DNA of 64,000 nucleotides from Flavobacterium tegetincola DSM 22377 (GTDB lineage: Bacteria > Bacteroidota > Bacteroidia > Flavobacteriales > Flavobacteriaceae), in the NCBI RefSeq assembly GCF_000425485.1, contig NZ_KE384386.1:62001-126000 (forward strand), read 5' to 3'. The notes below the pieces were generated by a model. The model worked only from the letters and a program-made list of their open reading frames with translations. It was not told the origin of the DNA and did no database searches. Position numbers and translations under genes: made by a program. Shown in pieces: positions 28,520 to 36,886 of this stretch; position 1 is the stretch's first letter; every line of letters starts with the position of its first letter.

Positions 28520-29172
28520 TTTTGATTTTCAATTATTTGAAGTTTCATATGCTCTTTTATTTTGGCTAACCGCTTTAAGAAAGTTGTAAACTTTGACTCT
28601 AACGTTATATCAGTTGATACTATTACCTTGTTTTTTGCAGGATTGTCACTGCAAATCATTGCTGTGCACAAACAATTTTTAAAGTCTTTACTTGTTAGAA
28701 TAGAATAGTTTACGCAACTCTTGCAGCCGTTCCAGAACTGTTCGTCTGTAGTTAACTCAGAGTAGGTAACAGGTTTGTAGCCCAATTCAGAATTTATTTT
28801 CATCACTGCTAAACCGGTAGTTAGACCAAAAATTTTTGAATTCGGATATTTTGTTCGGGAAAGAAGCAGTACTTGTTCTTTGATTAATTTGGCCAAACCT
28901 AAATTTCTGAAAGGTGGCGCTATGATCAGACCTGAATTCGCCACATATTCACCCGATTGCCACGTTTCGATATAGCAAAATCCCGCCCATTTCTTTTTTG
29001 AATCGAAAGCAATAATCGCTTTTCCTTCCATCATTTTCTGCTGGATGTATTCTGGCGTTCGCTTGGCAATACCCGTACCTCTAACTTGTGCAGATGCCTG
29101 CATTTCTTGAACAATCGTGTTGGCATATTCTAAATGATTCTCGCCAGCAAGGATTACTAAAAATTTATCCAC
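28498..29172 (-). CDS. GNAT-family N-acetyltransferase, first gene of the arginine operon
   Basis: 224 aa. The acetyl-CoA binding segment is IAPPFRNLGLAKLIKEQVL, followed by IFGLTTGLAVMKINSELGYK, giving a GNAT fold. A C-terminal part holds a cysteine cluster (CKSCVNY, CLCTAMIC). The first step of arginine synthesis (N-acylation of glutamate) has no other candidate enzyme in the operon, so this gene is a reasonable candidate glutamate N-acyltransferase. Amino-acid acetylation specificity cannot be read from sequence. Overlaps argG by 22 bp. Confidence 0.8.
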   Translation of the reverse strand: MDKFLVILAGENHLEYANTIVQEMQASAQVRGTGIAKRTPEYIQQKMMEGKAIIAFDSKKKWAGFCYIETWQSGEYVANSGLIIAPPFRNLGLAKLIKEQVLLLSRTKYPNSKIFGLTTGLAVMKINSELGYKPVTYSELTTDEQFWNGCKSCVNYSILTSKDFKNCLCTAMICSDNPAKNKVIVSTDITLESKFTTFLKRLAKIKEHMKLQIIENQKWKQKIK

Positions 29173-29188
29173 CCTTAAATATTTTGCA

Positions 29189-29243
29189 CAAAGATAGATT
29201 ATAAAGATATATCATCTGCAAAATAAAATTAAAAAAGATATAT
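29189..29243 (-). promoter_or_regulatory. Promoter and repeated operator-like sequence of the arginine operon
   Basis: On the gene strand TATCTTTG (complement of 29189-29196) is the -7 box and TTTG (complement of 29219-29222) a possible -33 with a 22-bp spacer. Three related decamers on the + strand, AAAGATAGAT (29190-29199), AAAGATATAT (29203-29212) and AAAGATATAT (29234-29243), overlap the promoter; the identical pair is 31 bp apart, about three helical turns. An amino-acid-responsive repressor such as the nearby Lrp is a candidate binder. Confidence 0.45.
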
Positions 29244-29466
29244 ATTCTTATGAAGATCTTTTAATCGGACGAATTATTTGTAATTCCCATTGGATGACGC
29301 AATAAAATTGCTATTGGTCATTATGATAAATAATTGATTATCCGTTAATTGTCTATTCATCATTTATTTCGCTTGTTGTTTCTATAAAATGCAAAAACAC
29401 AGAACAAGTGGAAAAAAAACAATTGTGATAAAAACTTATCTATAAATACTTTGTTTTAAGACAAAA
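29244..29466. other. Gene-free gap between arginine promoter and acs terminator
   Basis: About 220 bp of AT-rich sequence in which I see no gene, RNA or strong motif. Together with the promoter and terminator it makes up the 345-bp space between the arginine operon and acs. Confidence 0.5.
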
Positions 29467-29500
29467 AAAAAGTGCTGTATAATACAATACAGCACTTTTT
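29467..29500 (-). terminator. Strong hairpin terminator of acs
   Basis: AAAAAGTGCTGTAT (29467-29480) pairs perfectly with ATACAGCACTTTTT (29487-29500) around a 6-nt loop. A/T-rich ends give a U-run in the leftward transcript. It lies 18 bp after the acs stop. Confidence 0.85.
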
Positions 29501-29517
29501 AGAAAACGATTAAAAGT

Positions 29518-31425
29518 TTAAACCTTACCTTCTTTAATTTCCTCTACAATTTCAGGATTCAATAAAGTACTAGTATCGCCAAAATTAGAGAAGTCACCTT
29601 CTGCTATCTTACGTAAAATGCGTCGCATAATTTTACCAGAACGCGTTTTTGGCAATGCCGAAACAAACTGAATTTTATCCAATTTTGCAATCGGTCCGAT
29701 TTGGTTGGAAATCATTTCGTTAATCTCTTTTTCAAGGTTATTACGATCTCGGTATTCACCCGCTTCTTTTAAAATTACGTATCCGTAAAGTGCACTTCCT
29801 TTAATTTCGTGTGGAAATCCAACAATCGCAGACTCGGCTACAGCAGGATGTTCGTTAATAGCATCTTCAATTGGAGCTGTTCCTAAATTATGTCCAGAAA
29901 CAATAACTACGTCATCTACGCGACCCGTAATTCTATAATAGCCAACTTCATCTCGTAGAGCACCATCTCCTGTAAAATATTTTCCAGGAAAAGCAGTAAA
30001 GTACGTTTCTTTATAACGCTGGTGATCGCCCCAAATGGTTCGAGCAATTCCAGGCCATGGAAATTTTATACACAAACTTCCTACTACTTGATTTCCTTCA
30101 ATTTCATTGCGACGATCGTCCATTAAAACCGGCTGAATTCCCGGTAATGGTAAAGTGGCATACGTTGGTTTTGTTGGCGTTACAAAAGGAATTGGCGAAA
30201 GCATGATTCCACCCGTTTCGGTTTGCCACCAAGTATCAACTAAAGGACAACGTTTTCCTCCTACGTGGTCGTTGTACCAGTGCCACGCTTCCTCATTAAT
30301 GGGTTCGCCAACGGAGCCGATGACTTTAAGGGATGACAATGGAAAACGTTCTACGAAATCTAAACTTTCTTTTGCTAATGATCTGATCGCTGTTGGAGCC
30401 GTATAAAATTGACTTACTTTATGTTTTTCAATCACTTCCCAGAATCTACTGAAGTCTGGATAAGAAGGAACGCCTTCAAAAATAACGGTTGTCGCACCAT
30501 TTAAAAGCGGACCGTATAAAATGTACGAATGTCCCGTAATCCAGCCAATATCTGCAGTACACCAATACACATCATTTTCTTCATAATTAAAGACATTTTT
30601 AAATGTATAAGCCGTATAAACCATATATCCTGCCGTAGTATGAACCATACCTTTAGGTTTTCCGGTAGATCCTGACGTGTATAAAATGAATAAAGGATCC
30701 TCAGCATCCATGATTTCGGCCACGTTATTATCAGATGCTTGGTCTAATAAAGGCTGTAGCCACATATCTCTATCTTCCACCATTTTAATTTCAGCATTAA
30801 TTCTCTTTGCAACCAATACTTTGGTAACTGATGGACAATTGGTCAGTGCTTCATCAATAATTCCTTTCAGGTCAATGGTTTTGTTTCCGCGAAAACCTCC
30901 GTCCGAAGTAATAACCATTTTACAGTCCGAATCATTGATTCTCGCTGCCACAGCACTTGAAGAAAACCCTGCAAAGACCACAGAATGAATTGCACCAATA
31001 CGAGCACAAGCTAAAATGGAAACCGCTAATTCTGGAATCATTGGTAAATAAATACAAACACGGTCTCCTTTTTTAATACCTTGCTCCTTCAGGACATTTG
31101 CCATTTTACAAACCCGTTGGTGCAAATCATTATATGTAATATGTTCCGCGGCTTCTTTTGGGTCGTTAGGTTCAAAAATGATTGCAGTCTTCTCGCCTCT
31201 TTTGGACAAATGACGGTCAATACAATTTTTAACGATGTTAACTTTTGCACCGCTAAACCACTTAATTTCAGCTTCTGCCATATCAAATTCCACTACTTTA
31301 TCCCATTCTTGGTACCAAGTAAAATTTTCAGAAGCAATTTTGCCCCAAAATTTTCTCGGCTCGCGGATGGATTTATTGTAATGTTTGAAATATTGTTCTA
31401 AATTTTTAACTTGATAATAACTCAT
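29518..31425 (-). CDS. acs: Acetyl-CoA synthetase (acetate--CoA ligase)
   Basis: 635 aa, typical Acs length. AMP-binding core LFILYTSGSTGKPKGMVHT, WWQTETGGIM, and the C-terminal acetylatable-lysine motif PKTRSGKIMRR. The N-terminal ACS-like domain YQEWDKVVEFDMAEAEIKWF is present. It activates acetate to acetyl-CoA. It is the last gene of the leftward acetate group, next to a PrpE-like ligase and downstream of a CrbS-like kinase; in gamma-proteobacteria the CrbS/CrbR pair controls acs. Confidence 0.96.
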   Translation of the reverse strand: MSYYQVKNLEQYFKHYNKSIREPRKFWGKIASENFTWYQEWDKVVEFDMAEAEIKWFSGAKVNIVKNCIDRHLSKRGEKTAIIFEPNDPKEAAEHITYNDLHQRVCKMANVLKEQGIKKGDRVCIYLPMIPELAVSILACARIGAIHSVVFAGFSSSAVAARINDSDCKMVITSDGGFRGNKTIDLKGIIDEALTNCPSVTKVLVAKRINAEIKMVEDRDMWLQPLLDQASDNNVAEIMDAEDPLFILYTSGSTGKPKGMVHTTAGYMVYTAYTFKNVFNYEENDVYWCTADIGWITGHSYILYGPLLNGATTVIFEGVPSYPDFSRFWEVIEKHKVSQFYTAPTAIRSLAKESLDFVERFPLSSLKVIGSVGEPINEEAWHWYNDHVGGKRCPLVDTWWQTETGGIMLSPIPFVTPTKPTYATLPLPGIQPVLMDDRRNEIEGNQVVGSLCIKFPWPGIARTIWGDHQRYKETYFTAFPGKYFTGDGALRDEVGYYRITGRVDDVVIVSGHNLGTAPIEDAINEHPAVAESAIVGFPHEIKGSALYGYVILKEAGEYRDRNNLEKEINEMISNQIGPIAKLDKIQFVSALPKTRSGKIMRRILRKIAEGDFSNFGDTSTLLNPEIVEEIKEGKV

Positions 31426-31471
31426 AATCGTATGTTTTAATTATTTTGGTCTTCTTATTCTATTTTATAAA

Positions 31472-33373
31472 CTATTCTGCTACTTTTCCCACTTTTGCAT
31501 TTTCAAATGCCAATCGGATTTCATCGATAATTGCTTCGTCATCAATGGTGGAAGGAATTTGGAAATTTTCGCCATCGGCAATACTTCGCATCAGTTTCCG
31601 AAGTGTTTTTCCGGAACGAGTTTTAGGCAATCGGTCTACCACAATTACATTTCGCAACGACGCAACCGCACCAATTTGAGCGCGAACCAATTGGACCACT
31701 TCATATTCCAATTGAAAACGCTCCATGTCATTTCCTGCCTTAATTACTGCCAAAGCTACGGGAATTTGTCCTTTTAACGCGTCATTAATTCCAATAACTG
31801 CACATTCGGCAACGGCTTGATGTGATGAAACAATTTCTTCCATCTCTGCTGTTGATAATCGGTGTCCGGCTACATTTATCACATCATCTACTCTTCCTGT
31901 AATAAAAACATAGCCGTCATCATCCACAAACCCACCATCTCCTGACAGGTAATAACCGTCAAATTTCTTAAAATAACCCGACTGAAAACGTTCTAAATTG
32001 TCCCAAAGTCCAATCATATTTCCGGGTGGCAAAGGCAATTTTATAACTACTAAACCCTCTTGATTTGGTCCCAACTCTTCTCCTTCTTCACTGAATATTT
32101 TCAAGTCGTATCCACAAACGGGTTTTGTTGCCGAACCCAATTTGACGTTCATTTGCTCGACACCTAATGGATTAGCCACCATTGGCCAACCTGATTCAGT
32201 TTGCCACCAATGATCAATTACGGGAATTGGAATGTGCTGCTGAAACCATTCGATTGTAGCAGAATCACATCTTTCACCTGCTAAAAACTGATTGCGCAAG
32301 CAAGATAAGTCGTATTGCTTGATGAATTCGCCGTTTGGATCTTCTTTTTTAATGGCTCTAATTGCGGTTGGAGCTGTAAACATCGTAGACACTTTATGTT
32401 CTGATATCATTCTCCAAAACGTACTGGAATCGGGAGTTCGTATTGGTTTTCCCTCAAAAATAATGGTCGTATTTCTGTTTAAGAGCGGTCCGTATAAAAT
32501 ATAGCTGTGTCCAACAGCCCAACCCATATCGGATGCCGACCAAAAAACTTCGCCAGGTGTGGTATTGTAAATGTATTTCATCGAAAATTTTAGCGCAGTT
32601 GCGTAACCACCTGTATCCCGAATAATTCCCTTTGGCTTTCCAGTCGTACCCGAAGTGTATAAAATATACAACGGATGATTGGAAGCAACCGGAACATAAT
32701 CGGCTTCTTCAGAACCGTAAACTAAAGCATCGTAATCCACATCGCGTTTCTTGAACGGAACTCGTGCACCCAATTTTCTGTTGAAAATAACTACTTTTTT
32801 AGGCTTGTGTTCTGCCAATTCAATTGCTTCGTCAACTAAGGGTTTGTAGGCAATCAGTCGGTCGATTTCAATTCCAGAAGATGCAGTAATGATACCACGC
32901 GGTTTGCAATCGTCAATTCTGATCGCCAATTCGTGTGGTGCAAATCCGCCAAAAACTACAGAATGGATGACTCCAATCCTCGCGCAAGCCAACATGGCAA
33001 AGGTGGTTTGCGGAATCATTGGCATGTAAATAATGGCCGTGTGTCCTTTTTTGAAACCCAAGGAAAGTAAACCTCCGGCTAATTTAGCCACTTCTGTTTT
33101 GACCTCATTAAACGTATATTTTTTTACCGTTTGCGTCACTGGCGAATCGTAAATAATGGCAATTTCGTCACCAAAACCTTCATTAATATGTTTGTCTATC
33201 GTTAAATAAGACATGTTTAACGTGCCATCTTCAAACCAAAGTGGATAGCCGTTTTCGTCCTTTGAAAGTATGTTTGTTGGTTTTGAAAACCATTCAATTT
33301 GCTCTGATTGCTCTTGCCAAAATGAAGCAGGATCTTTTATGCTTTGTTCGTAAAATTCATTATACTTATTCAT
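31472..33373 (-). CDS. prpE: Propionyl-CoA synthetase-like acyl-CoA ligase
   Basis: 633 aa, homologous to but distinct from the adjacent acs. AMP-binding core LYILYTSGTTGKPKGIIRD, WWQTESGWPM and lysine motif PKTRSGKTLRKLMRSIADG. The SGW and GLWDN...RFQ...Y patterns resemble propionate--CoA ligases (PrpE) more than Acs, so it should activate propionate or another short acid. It is 46 bp upstream of acs, probably in the same transcript. Confidence 0.85.
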   Translation of the reverse strand: MNKYNEFYEQSIKDPASFWQEQSEQIEWFSKPTNILSKDENGYPLWFEDGTLNMSYLTIDKHINEGFGDEIAIIYDSPVTQTVKKYTFNEVKTEVAKLAGGLLSLGFKKGHTAIIYMPMIPQTTFAMLACARIGVIHSVVFGGFAPHELAIRIDDCKPRGIITASSGIEIDRLIAYKPLVDEAIELAEHKPKKVVIFNRKLGARVPFKKRDVDYDALVYGSEEADYVPVASNHPLYILYTSGTTGKPKGIIRDTGGYATALKFSMKYIYNTTPGEVFWSASDMGWAVGHSYILYGPLLNRNTTIIFEGKPIRTPDSSTFWRMISEHKVSTMFTAPTAIRAIKKEDPNGEFIKQYDLSCLRNQFLAGERCDSATIEWFQQHIPIPVIDHWWQTESGWPMVANPLGVEQMNVKLGSATKPVCGYDLKIFSEEGEELGPNQEGLVVIKLPLPPGNMIGLWDNLERFQSGYFKKFDGYYLSGDGGFVDDDGYVFITGRVDDVINVAGHRLSTAEMEEIVSSHQAVAECAVIGINDALKGQIPVALAVIKAGNDMERFQLEYEVVQLVRAQIGAVASLRNVIVVDRLPKTRSGKTLRKLMRSIADGENFQIPSTIDDEAIIDEIRLAFENAKVGKVAE

Positions 33374-33433
33374 AACTGTATTATTTGGTTGTGTGTTGGT
33401 TTGATGTAATTGATTTAATTATATTTTGAAAAA

Positions 33434-33796
33434 TTATTTTATTATTTCATTGACTTGTTCTACTAATTTTTTAACTGAAAAAGGCTTCGTCATGTACAAA
33501 TCTGCTCCAAGTGCCAATCCTCTTTCAATGTCTTTTTCTTTATTTTTTGCCGAAAGGAAAATGACTTTTGTATGCTCTAAACGCACATCACTTTTTATTT
33601 GTTCCAACGTATTGTAACCGTCCACGTTGGGCATCATCACATCCAAAATAATAATATCCGGCAATGCGTTTTTTAAAATATCTAACGCTTCTTGTCCGTC
33701 TCTAGCGATGAATACTTCAAAATTATTTTTCTTAAAAGTATATTCTAAAGACATGACAATGTTGGGTTCGTCGTCAACAATTAGGATCTTTTTCAT
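33434..33796 (-). CDS. Receiver-only response regulator
   Basis: 120 aa, consisting only of a CheY-like receiver domain: acidic pair VDDEPN, phospho-acceptor Asp52 in IIILDVMMPNVDG, and the conserved lysine in YMTKPFS. No DNA-binding output domain. It follows the CrbS-like kinase by 20 bp, so it is the likely phosphorylation partner. In the CrbS/CrbR systems I know, CrbR carries a LuxR-type HTH, so the output here must be indirect or act through another protein. Confidence 0.92.
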   Translation of the reverse strand: MKKILIVDDEPNIVMSLEYTFKKNNFEVFIARDGQEALDILKNALPDIIILDVMMPNVDGYNTLEQIKSDVRLEHTKVIFLSAKNKEKDIERGLALGADLYMTKPFSVKKLVEQVNEIIK

Positions 33797-33816
33797 AGGC
33801 TATCTTTCACTATTAT

Positions 33817-36528
33817 TTAAGTATTTTTTTGATTTAATCTACTGTATTTAGGAATGGTAAACGTAATTCTTGCTCCCGAATTCACACTGTTTTCCGCCCA
33901 AATCCTTCCGTTATGATGTTCTATTATTTTTTTACAAATTGCTAAACCTAAACCACTTCCTACAGGTTTCCTAATGTTTTGATTGGACGACTGATAAAAC
34001 TTTTCAAACACTGCTTCGAAGTCATTTTCGTCAATTCCTTTGCCATTATCTTCAATAGCAACTTCAATGATTTGCTCCGTTTCTTTAACAAAAATGGCGA
34101 TTGTTCCATCTTGATTTGGGCAAAATTTTATTGCGTTTGAAAGCAAATTATTCAACACTTGCGTGATGCGATCTTCGTCATAAAATGCTTTAACAATATT
34201 CTTTTGAGAAATCAGATCTATAGTTATTTTTTTGTTGTCAATAAGCTGCTGCAATTGATTAATCGTTTCAGAAATAGTGTGGTAAATATTATTTTTAGTT
34301 ACATAAATTTTCTGCATTCCTGAATCAAATTTTTCTAAATCAAGTATTTTTGTAATCAAACGGTTCAATCGGTCGGATTCTGTAATAATGTTGGATAGAA
34401 ACTGTTTCTTCATTTCTTCCGGCACGTCATCATTGTCGTGTAAGATTTCTGTCGCTGCACGAATGGCGGTGATTGGCGTCCTTAATTCGTGAGAAATGGT
34501 ATCTAGAAACTCGTCTTTCTGCTTGTCTTTCAAAATTAAATCGGCATTCGCCTTTTTCAATTGTGCAGTAATGGCATTGAGTTCCTTGGACGTTTCCGTC
34601 AGCTTTTTATTGATTAAAATATTCTCTTTTGATTCTTCCAAAATTTTCATTACCTCGGGAAGCGTGATTTTTTCCTCTTTTACCACACTTGAAATCAAGA
34701 TTTTGGCGGAAGCCGTACCAATATGTCCCGTTAATAAATTCTCGGCAAATTTGATCAATCGTGCATCAGCCAATTCTTCGATTTTTTCAACTTGATATTT
34801 TAACCGGAACAGGTTCAAAGCTCGTTTAGTTCGTTCTTCGCCTAAAAACCGATTCAGTACTTTTTGGATATCAGTGGTGTTTGCCGTTCCTTTCCAGATG
34901 AAGTTACTTTCATTGGTAGCCATGTATTGGTCAATATCCACGTACATCTCAGCGTAATTTCGTTCTCTATAATTTCCAGTAAAGCTGACAGAAACTGCCA
35001 AATACGACATGATATTGAACAACATACTCCAGAATAAAGCTTGAGGAACCGGTTCTAAATAATCAATTCCAAACAATTGAAAAGGTCTCAAAAGTTCTAT
35101 TCCAAAAAGTCCGTTGGTTATAAAACTGCTATCAAAATCACTAATTCCAATCGCATACGGAATTAATAAAGTATACATACAGAATATAAATCCAATGATC
35201 ATTCCTGTAATGGCTCCTTTTTTAGAACCTCTTTTCCAAAGAATTGCTCCAAAAAAAGCAGGAGCTAATTGTGCAATAATTACAAATGCAACCATTCCAA
35301 TCGAGAACAAATTGTATTCTAAAACAAACACTCTATAGATAATATACGAGAGAATTATTAGTGAAAATATGCCGACTTTCCGAATGTTTACAATTTTCTT
35401 GTTGTTGGTTTCCTGAAAATCACTTTGCAACCGACCTAGAAATCCGTAAGGAATTAGTAAATTATTACTCAACATGGTAGATAATCCAATGCACGAAACG
35501 ACAATCATCGAAATTGCCGCAGAAAAACCACCTAAAAACACTAAAACAACAATGAATTGATTATCAAACAATTGCGGAATTAATAATGAGTACGTATCTG
35601 AATTCACCGATTGTCCTTCAAAAAGAATATTTCCGCCCCAAGCTACGGGATAAACAAAAATATTGAATAATACTAAATACAACGGGAAAAGCCAAACTGC
35701 TGTTTTGATGTGACTTTCACGATTATTCTCCACTACAGACATTTGAAATTGCCTTGGCAAAAGGAAAATGGCAAACAATGATAAAACACATAAAAAGAGC
35801 CAATTTATAGCTTGCGGAATTCCACCAATCGTATTTTTCTCCTTGAAATGTTCGAGAATACTTGCTTGTGCATAAATATCGTCAAAACCATCGAATACGA
35901 AAAAAGTCACATAAATACCCAACAATAAAAAGAAGAATAATTTCAGCACAGATTCCATCGCCACGGCGGTAACAATGCCTTTTCTTTGTTCAGATGCATC
36001 CACATAACGCGTTCCATAATAGGATGCAAAAAGTGCCAAAGCAATGGCTACATAAGTTGTAGTATCACTAAAAATATTGGAATCTCCGGTAGTCTTTGTA
36101 ACCACATGAAACGTTTCGGCAATGGCTTTTAATTGCAAAGCGATGTAAGGCAAAATTCCGAAAATGCAAATTAGAGTAACTAATGCTCCTAAAAATCGAC
36201 TGTTTCCATATCGAAGTGAAATAAAATCTGCAATGCTGGAAATCTTATTTATTTTTGAAATCCGAATTATTTTGCGCAAAACAATCATCCAGACTGGTAT
36301 GATTATAATTGGTCCGATATAGATTGGCAGATAATTTAGCCCAGAGTTCGCGGCAACACCAATACTTCCGTAATACGTCCAAGCGCTACAATATACCGCC
36401 AAAGACAAGGTGTATACATAAGGATTATTCACCCATTTTGAATTGGCACGCTTTTCGGCAAAATGTGCTACTCCAAAAAGAAGCGCCAAATATATTGATA
36501 ATATGACTAGTAAAGCTATGCTACTCAT
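33817..36528 (-). CDS. CrbS-like sodium:solute symporter / histidine kinase fusion
   Basis: 903 aa. The N-terminal about 500 residues form a multi-TM SSS-family transporter domain (SLAVYCSAWTYYGSIGVAAN, then FISLRYGNSRFLGALVTL). After a linker, the kinase has the H-box DTISHELRTPITAIRAATEI, N-box NNLLSNAIKFCP, G1 DNGKGID and G2 GSGLGLAICKKI. CrbS-type proteins couple a symporter-like sensor to control of acetate uptake and acs. The adjacent receiver, PrpE and Acs genes fit that role. Its start overlaps the upstream small membrane gene by 8 bp. Confidence 0.93.
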   Translation of the reverse strand: MSSIALLVILSIYLALLFGVAHFAEKRANSKWVNNPYVYTLSLAVYCSAWTYYGSIGVAANSGLNYLPIYIGPIIIIPVWMIVLRKIIRISKINKISSIADFISLRYGNSRFLGALVTLICIFGILPYIALQLKAIAETFHVVTKTTGDSNIFSDTTTYVAIALALFASYYGTRYVDASEQRKGIVTAVAMESVLKLFFFLLLGIYVTFFVFDGFDDIYAQASILEHFKEKNTIGGIPQAINWLFLCVLSLFAIFLLPRQFQMSVVENNRESHIKTAVWLFPLYLVLFNIFVYPVAWGGNILFEGQSVNSDTYSLLIPQLFDNQFIVVLVFLGGFSAAISMIVVSCIGLSTMLSNNLLIPYGFLGRLQSDFQETNNKKIVNIRKVGIFSLIILSYIIYRVFVLEYNLFSIGMVAFVIIAQLAPAFFGAILWKRGSKKGAITGMIIGFIFCMYTLLIPYAIGISDFDSSFITNGLFGIELLRPFQLFGIDYLEPVPQALFWSMLFNIMSYLAVSVSFTGNYRERNYAEMYVDIDQYMATNESNFIWKGTANTTDIQKVLNRFLGEERTKRALNLFRLKYQVEKIEELADARLIKFAENLLTGHIGTASAKILISSVVKEEKITLPEVMKILEESKENILINKKLTETSKELNAITAQLKKANADLILKDKQKDEFLDTISHELRTPITAIRAATEILHDNDDVPEEMKKQFLSNIITESDRLNRLITKILDLEKFDSGMQKIYVTKNNIYHTISETINQLQQLIDNKKITIDLISQKNIVKAFYDEDRITQVLNNLLSNAIKFCPNQDGTIAIFVKETEQIIEVAIEDNGKGIDENDFEAVFEKFYQSSNQNIRKPVGSGLGLAICKKIIEHHNGRIWAENSVNSGARITFTIPKYSRLNQKNT

Positions 36529-36715
36529 AATATCTTTTTATTACCAATAATGAAATGAGAATTGACACTACACAAAGCGAGAATAAATACACGTAAATCA
36601 CTGGAATTCCACCTACAGAACTTGCACTGTCAAAGAGCAACAACAGTGGCATGTTGAAGCAAAGCAACAAGGTAATGGTTAAAATGATTAGTTTTTGTTG
36701 GTGTCTTTTGTTCAT
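36521..36715 (-). CDS. Small two-TM membrane protein
   Basis: 64 aa with two hydrophobic segments (LIILTITLLLCFNMPLLLLF and YVYLFSLCVVSILISLLVI) and a basic tail. Its 3' end overlaps the CrbS-like kinase start by 8 bp, so the two are translationally coupled. It may be a small subunit for the symporter-like sensor, by analogy to DUF4212 with the nearby transporter; I do not recognise the family. Confidence 0.75.
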   Translation of the reverse strand: MNKRHQQKLIILTITLLLCFNMPLLLLFDSASSVGGIPVIYVYLFSLCVVSILISLLVIKRYYE

Positions 36716-36831
36716 GATTTTTATATGGATTTCAATTAGATAGAAATCAAAATAAAATGGTTAGCAGCTGGCTAAATGTATAAAAAAAATGTGATTCTAT
36801 AAGGTATAATTCGAAAGATTAAATTCAAAAG

Positions 36832-36860
36832 CTGCTGCATTGTTTGGAACAATACAGCAG
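36832..36860 (-). terminator. Hairpin after the acetate symporter gene
   Basis: CTGCTGCATTGTT (36832-36844) pairs with AACAATACAGCAG (36848-36860) with one mismatch and a 3-nt loop. On the leftward transcript it is followed by UUUUG. It lies 27 bp downstream of the symporter stop and separates the transporter from the sensor genes. Confidence 0.7.
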
Positions 36861-36886
36861 TCTTGAATTACCAACAATTAAATCTA

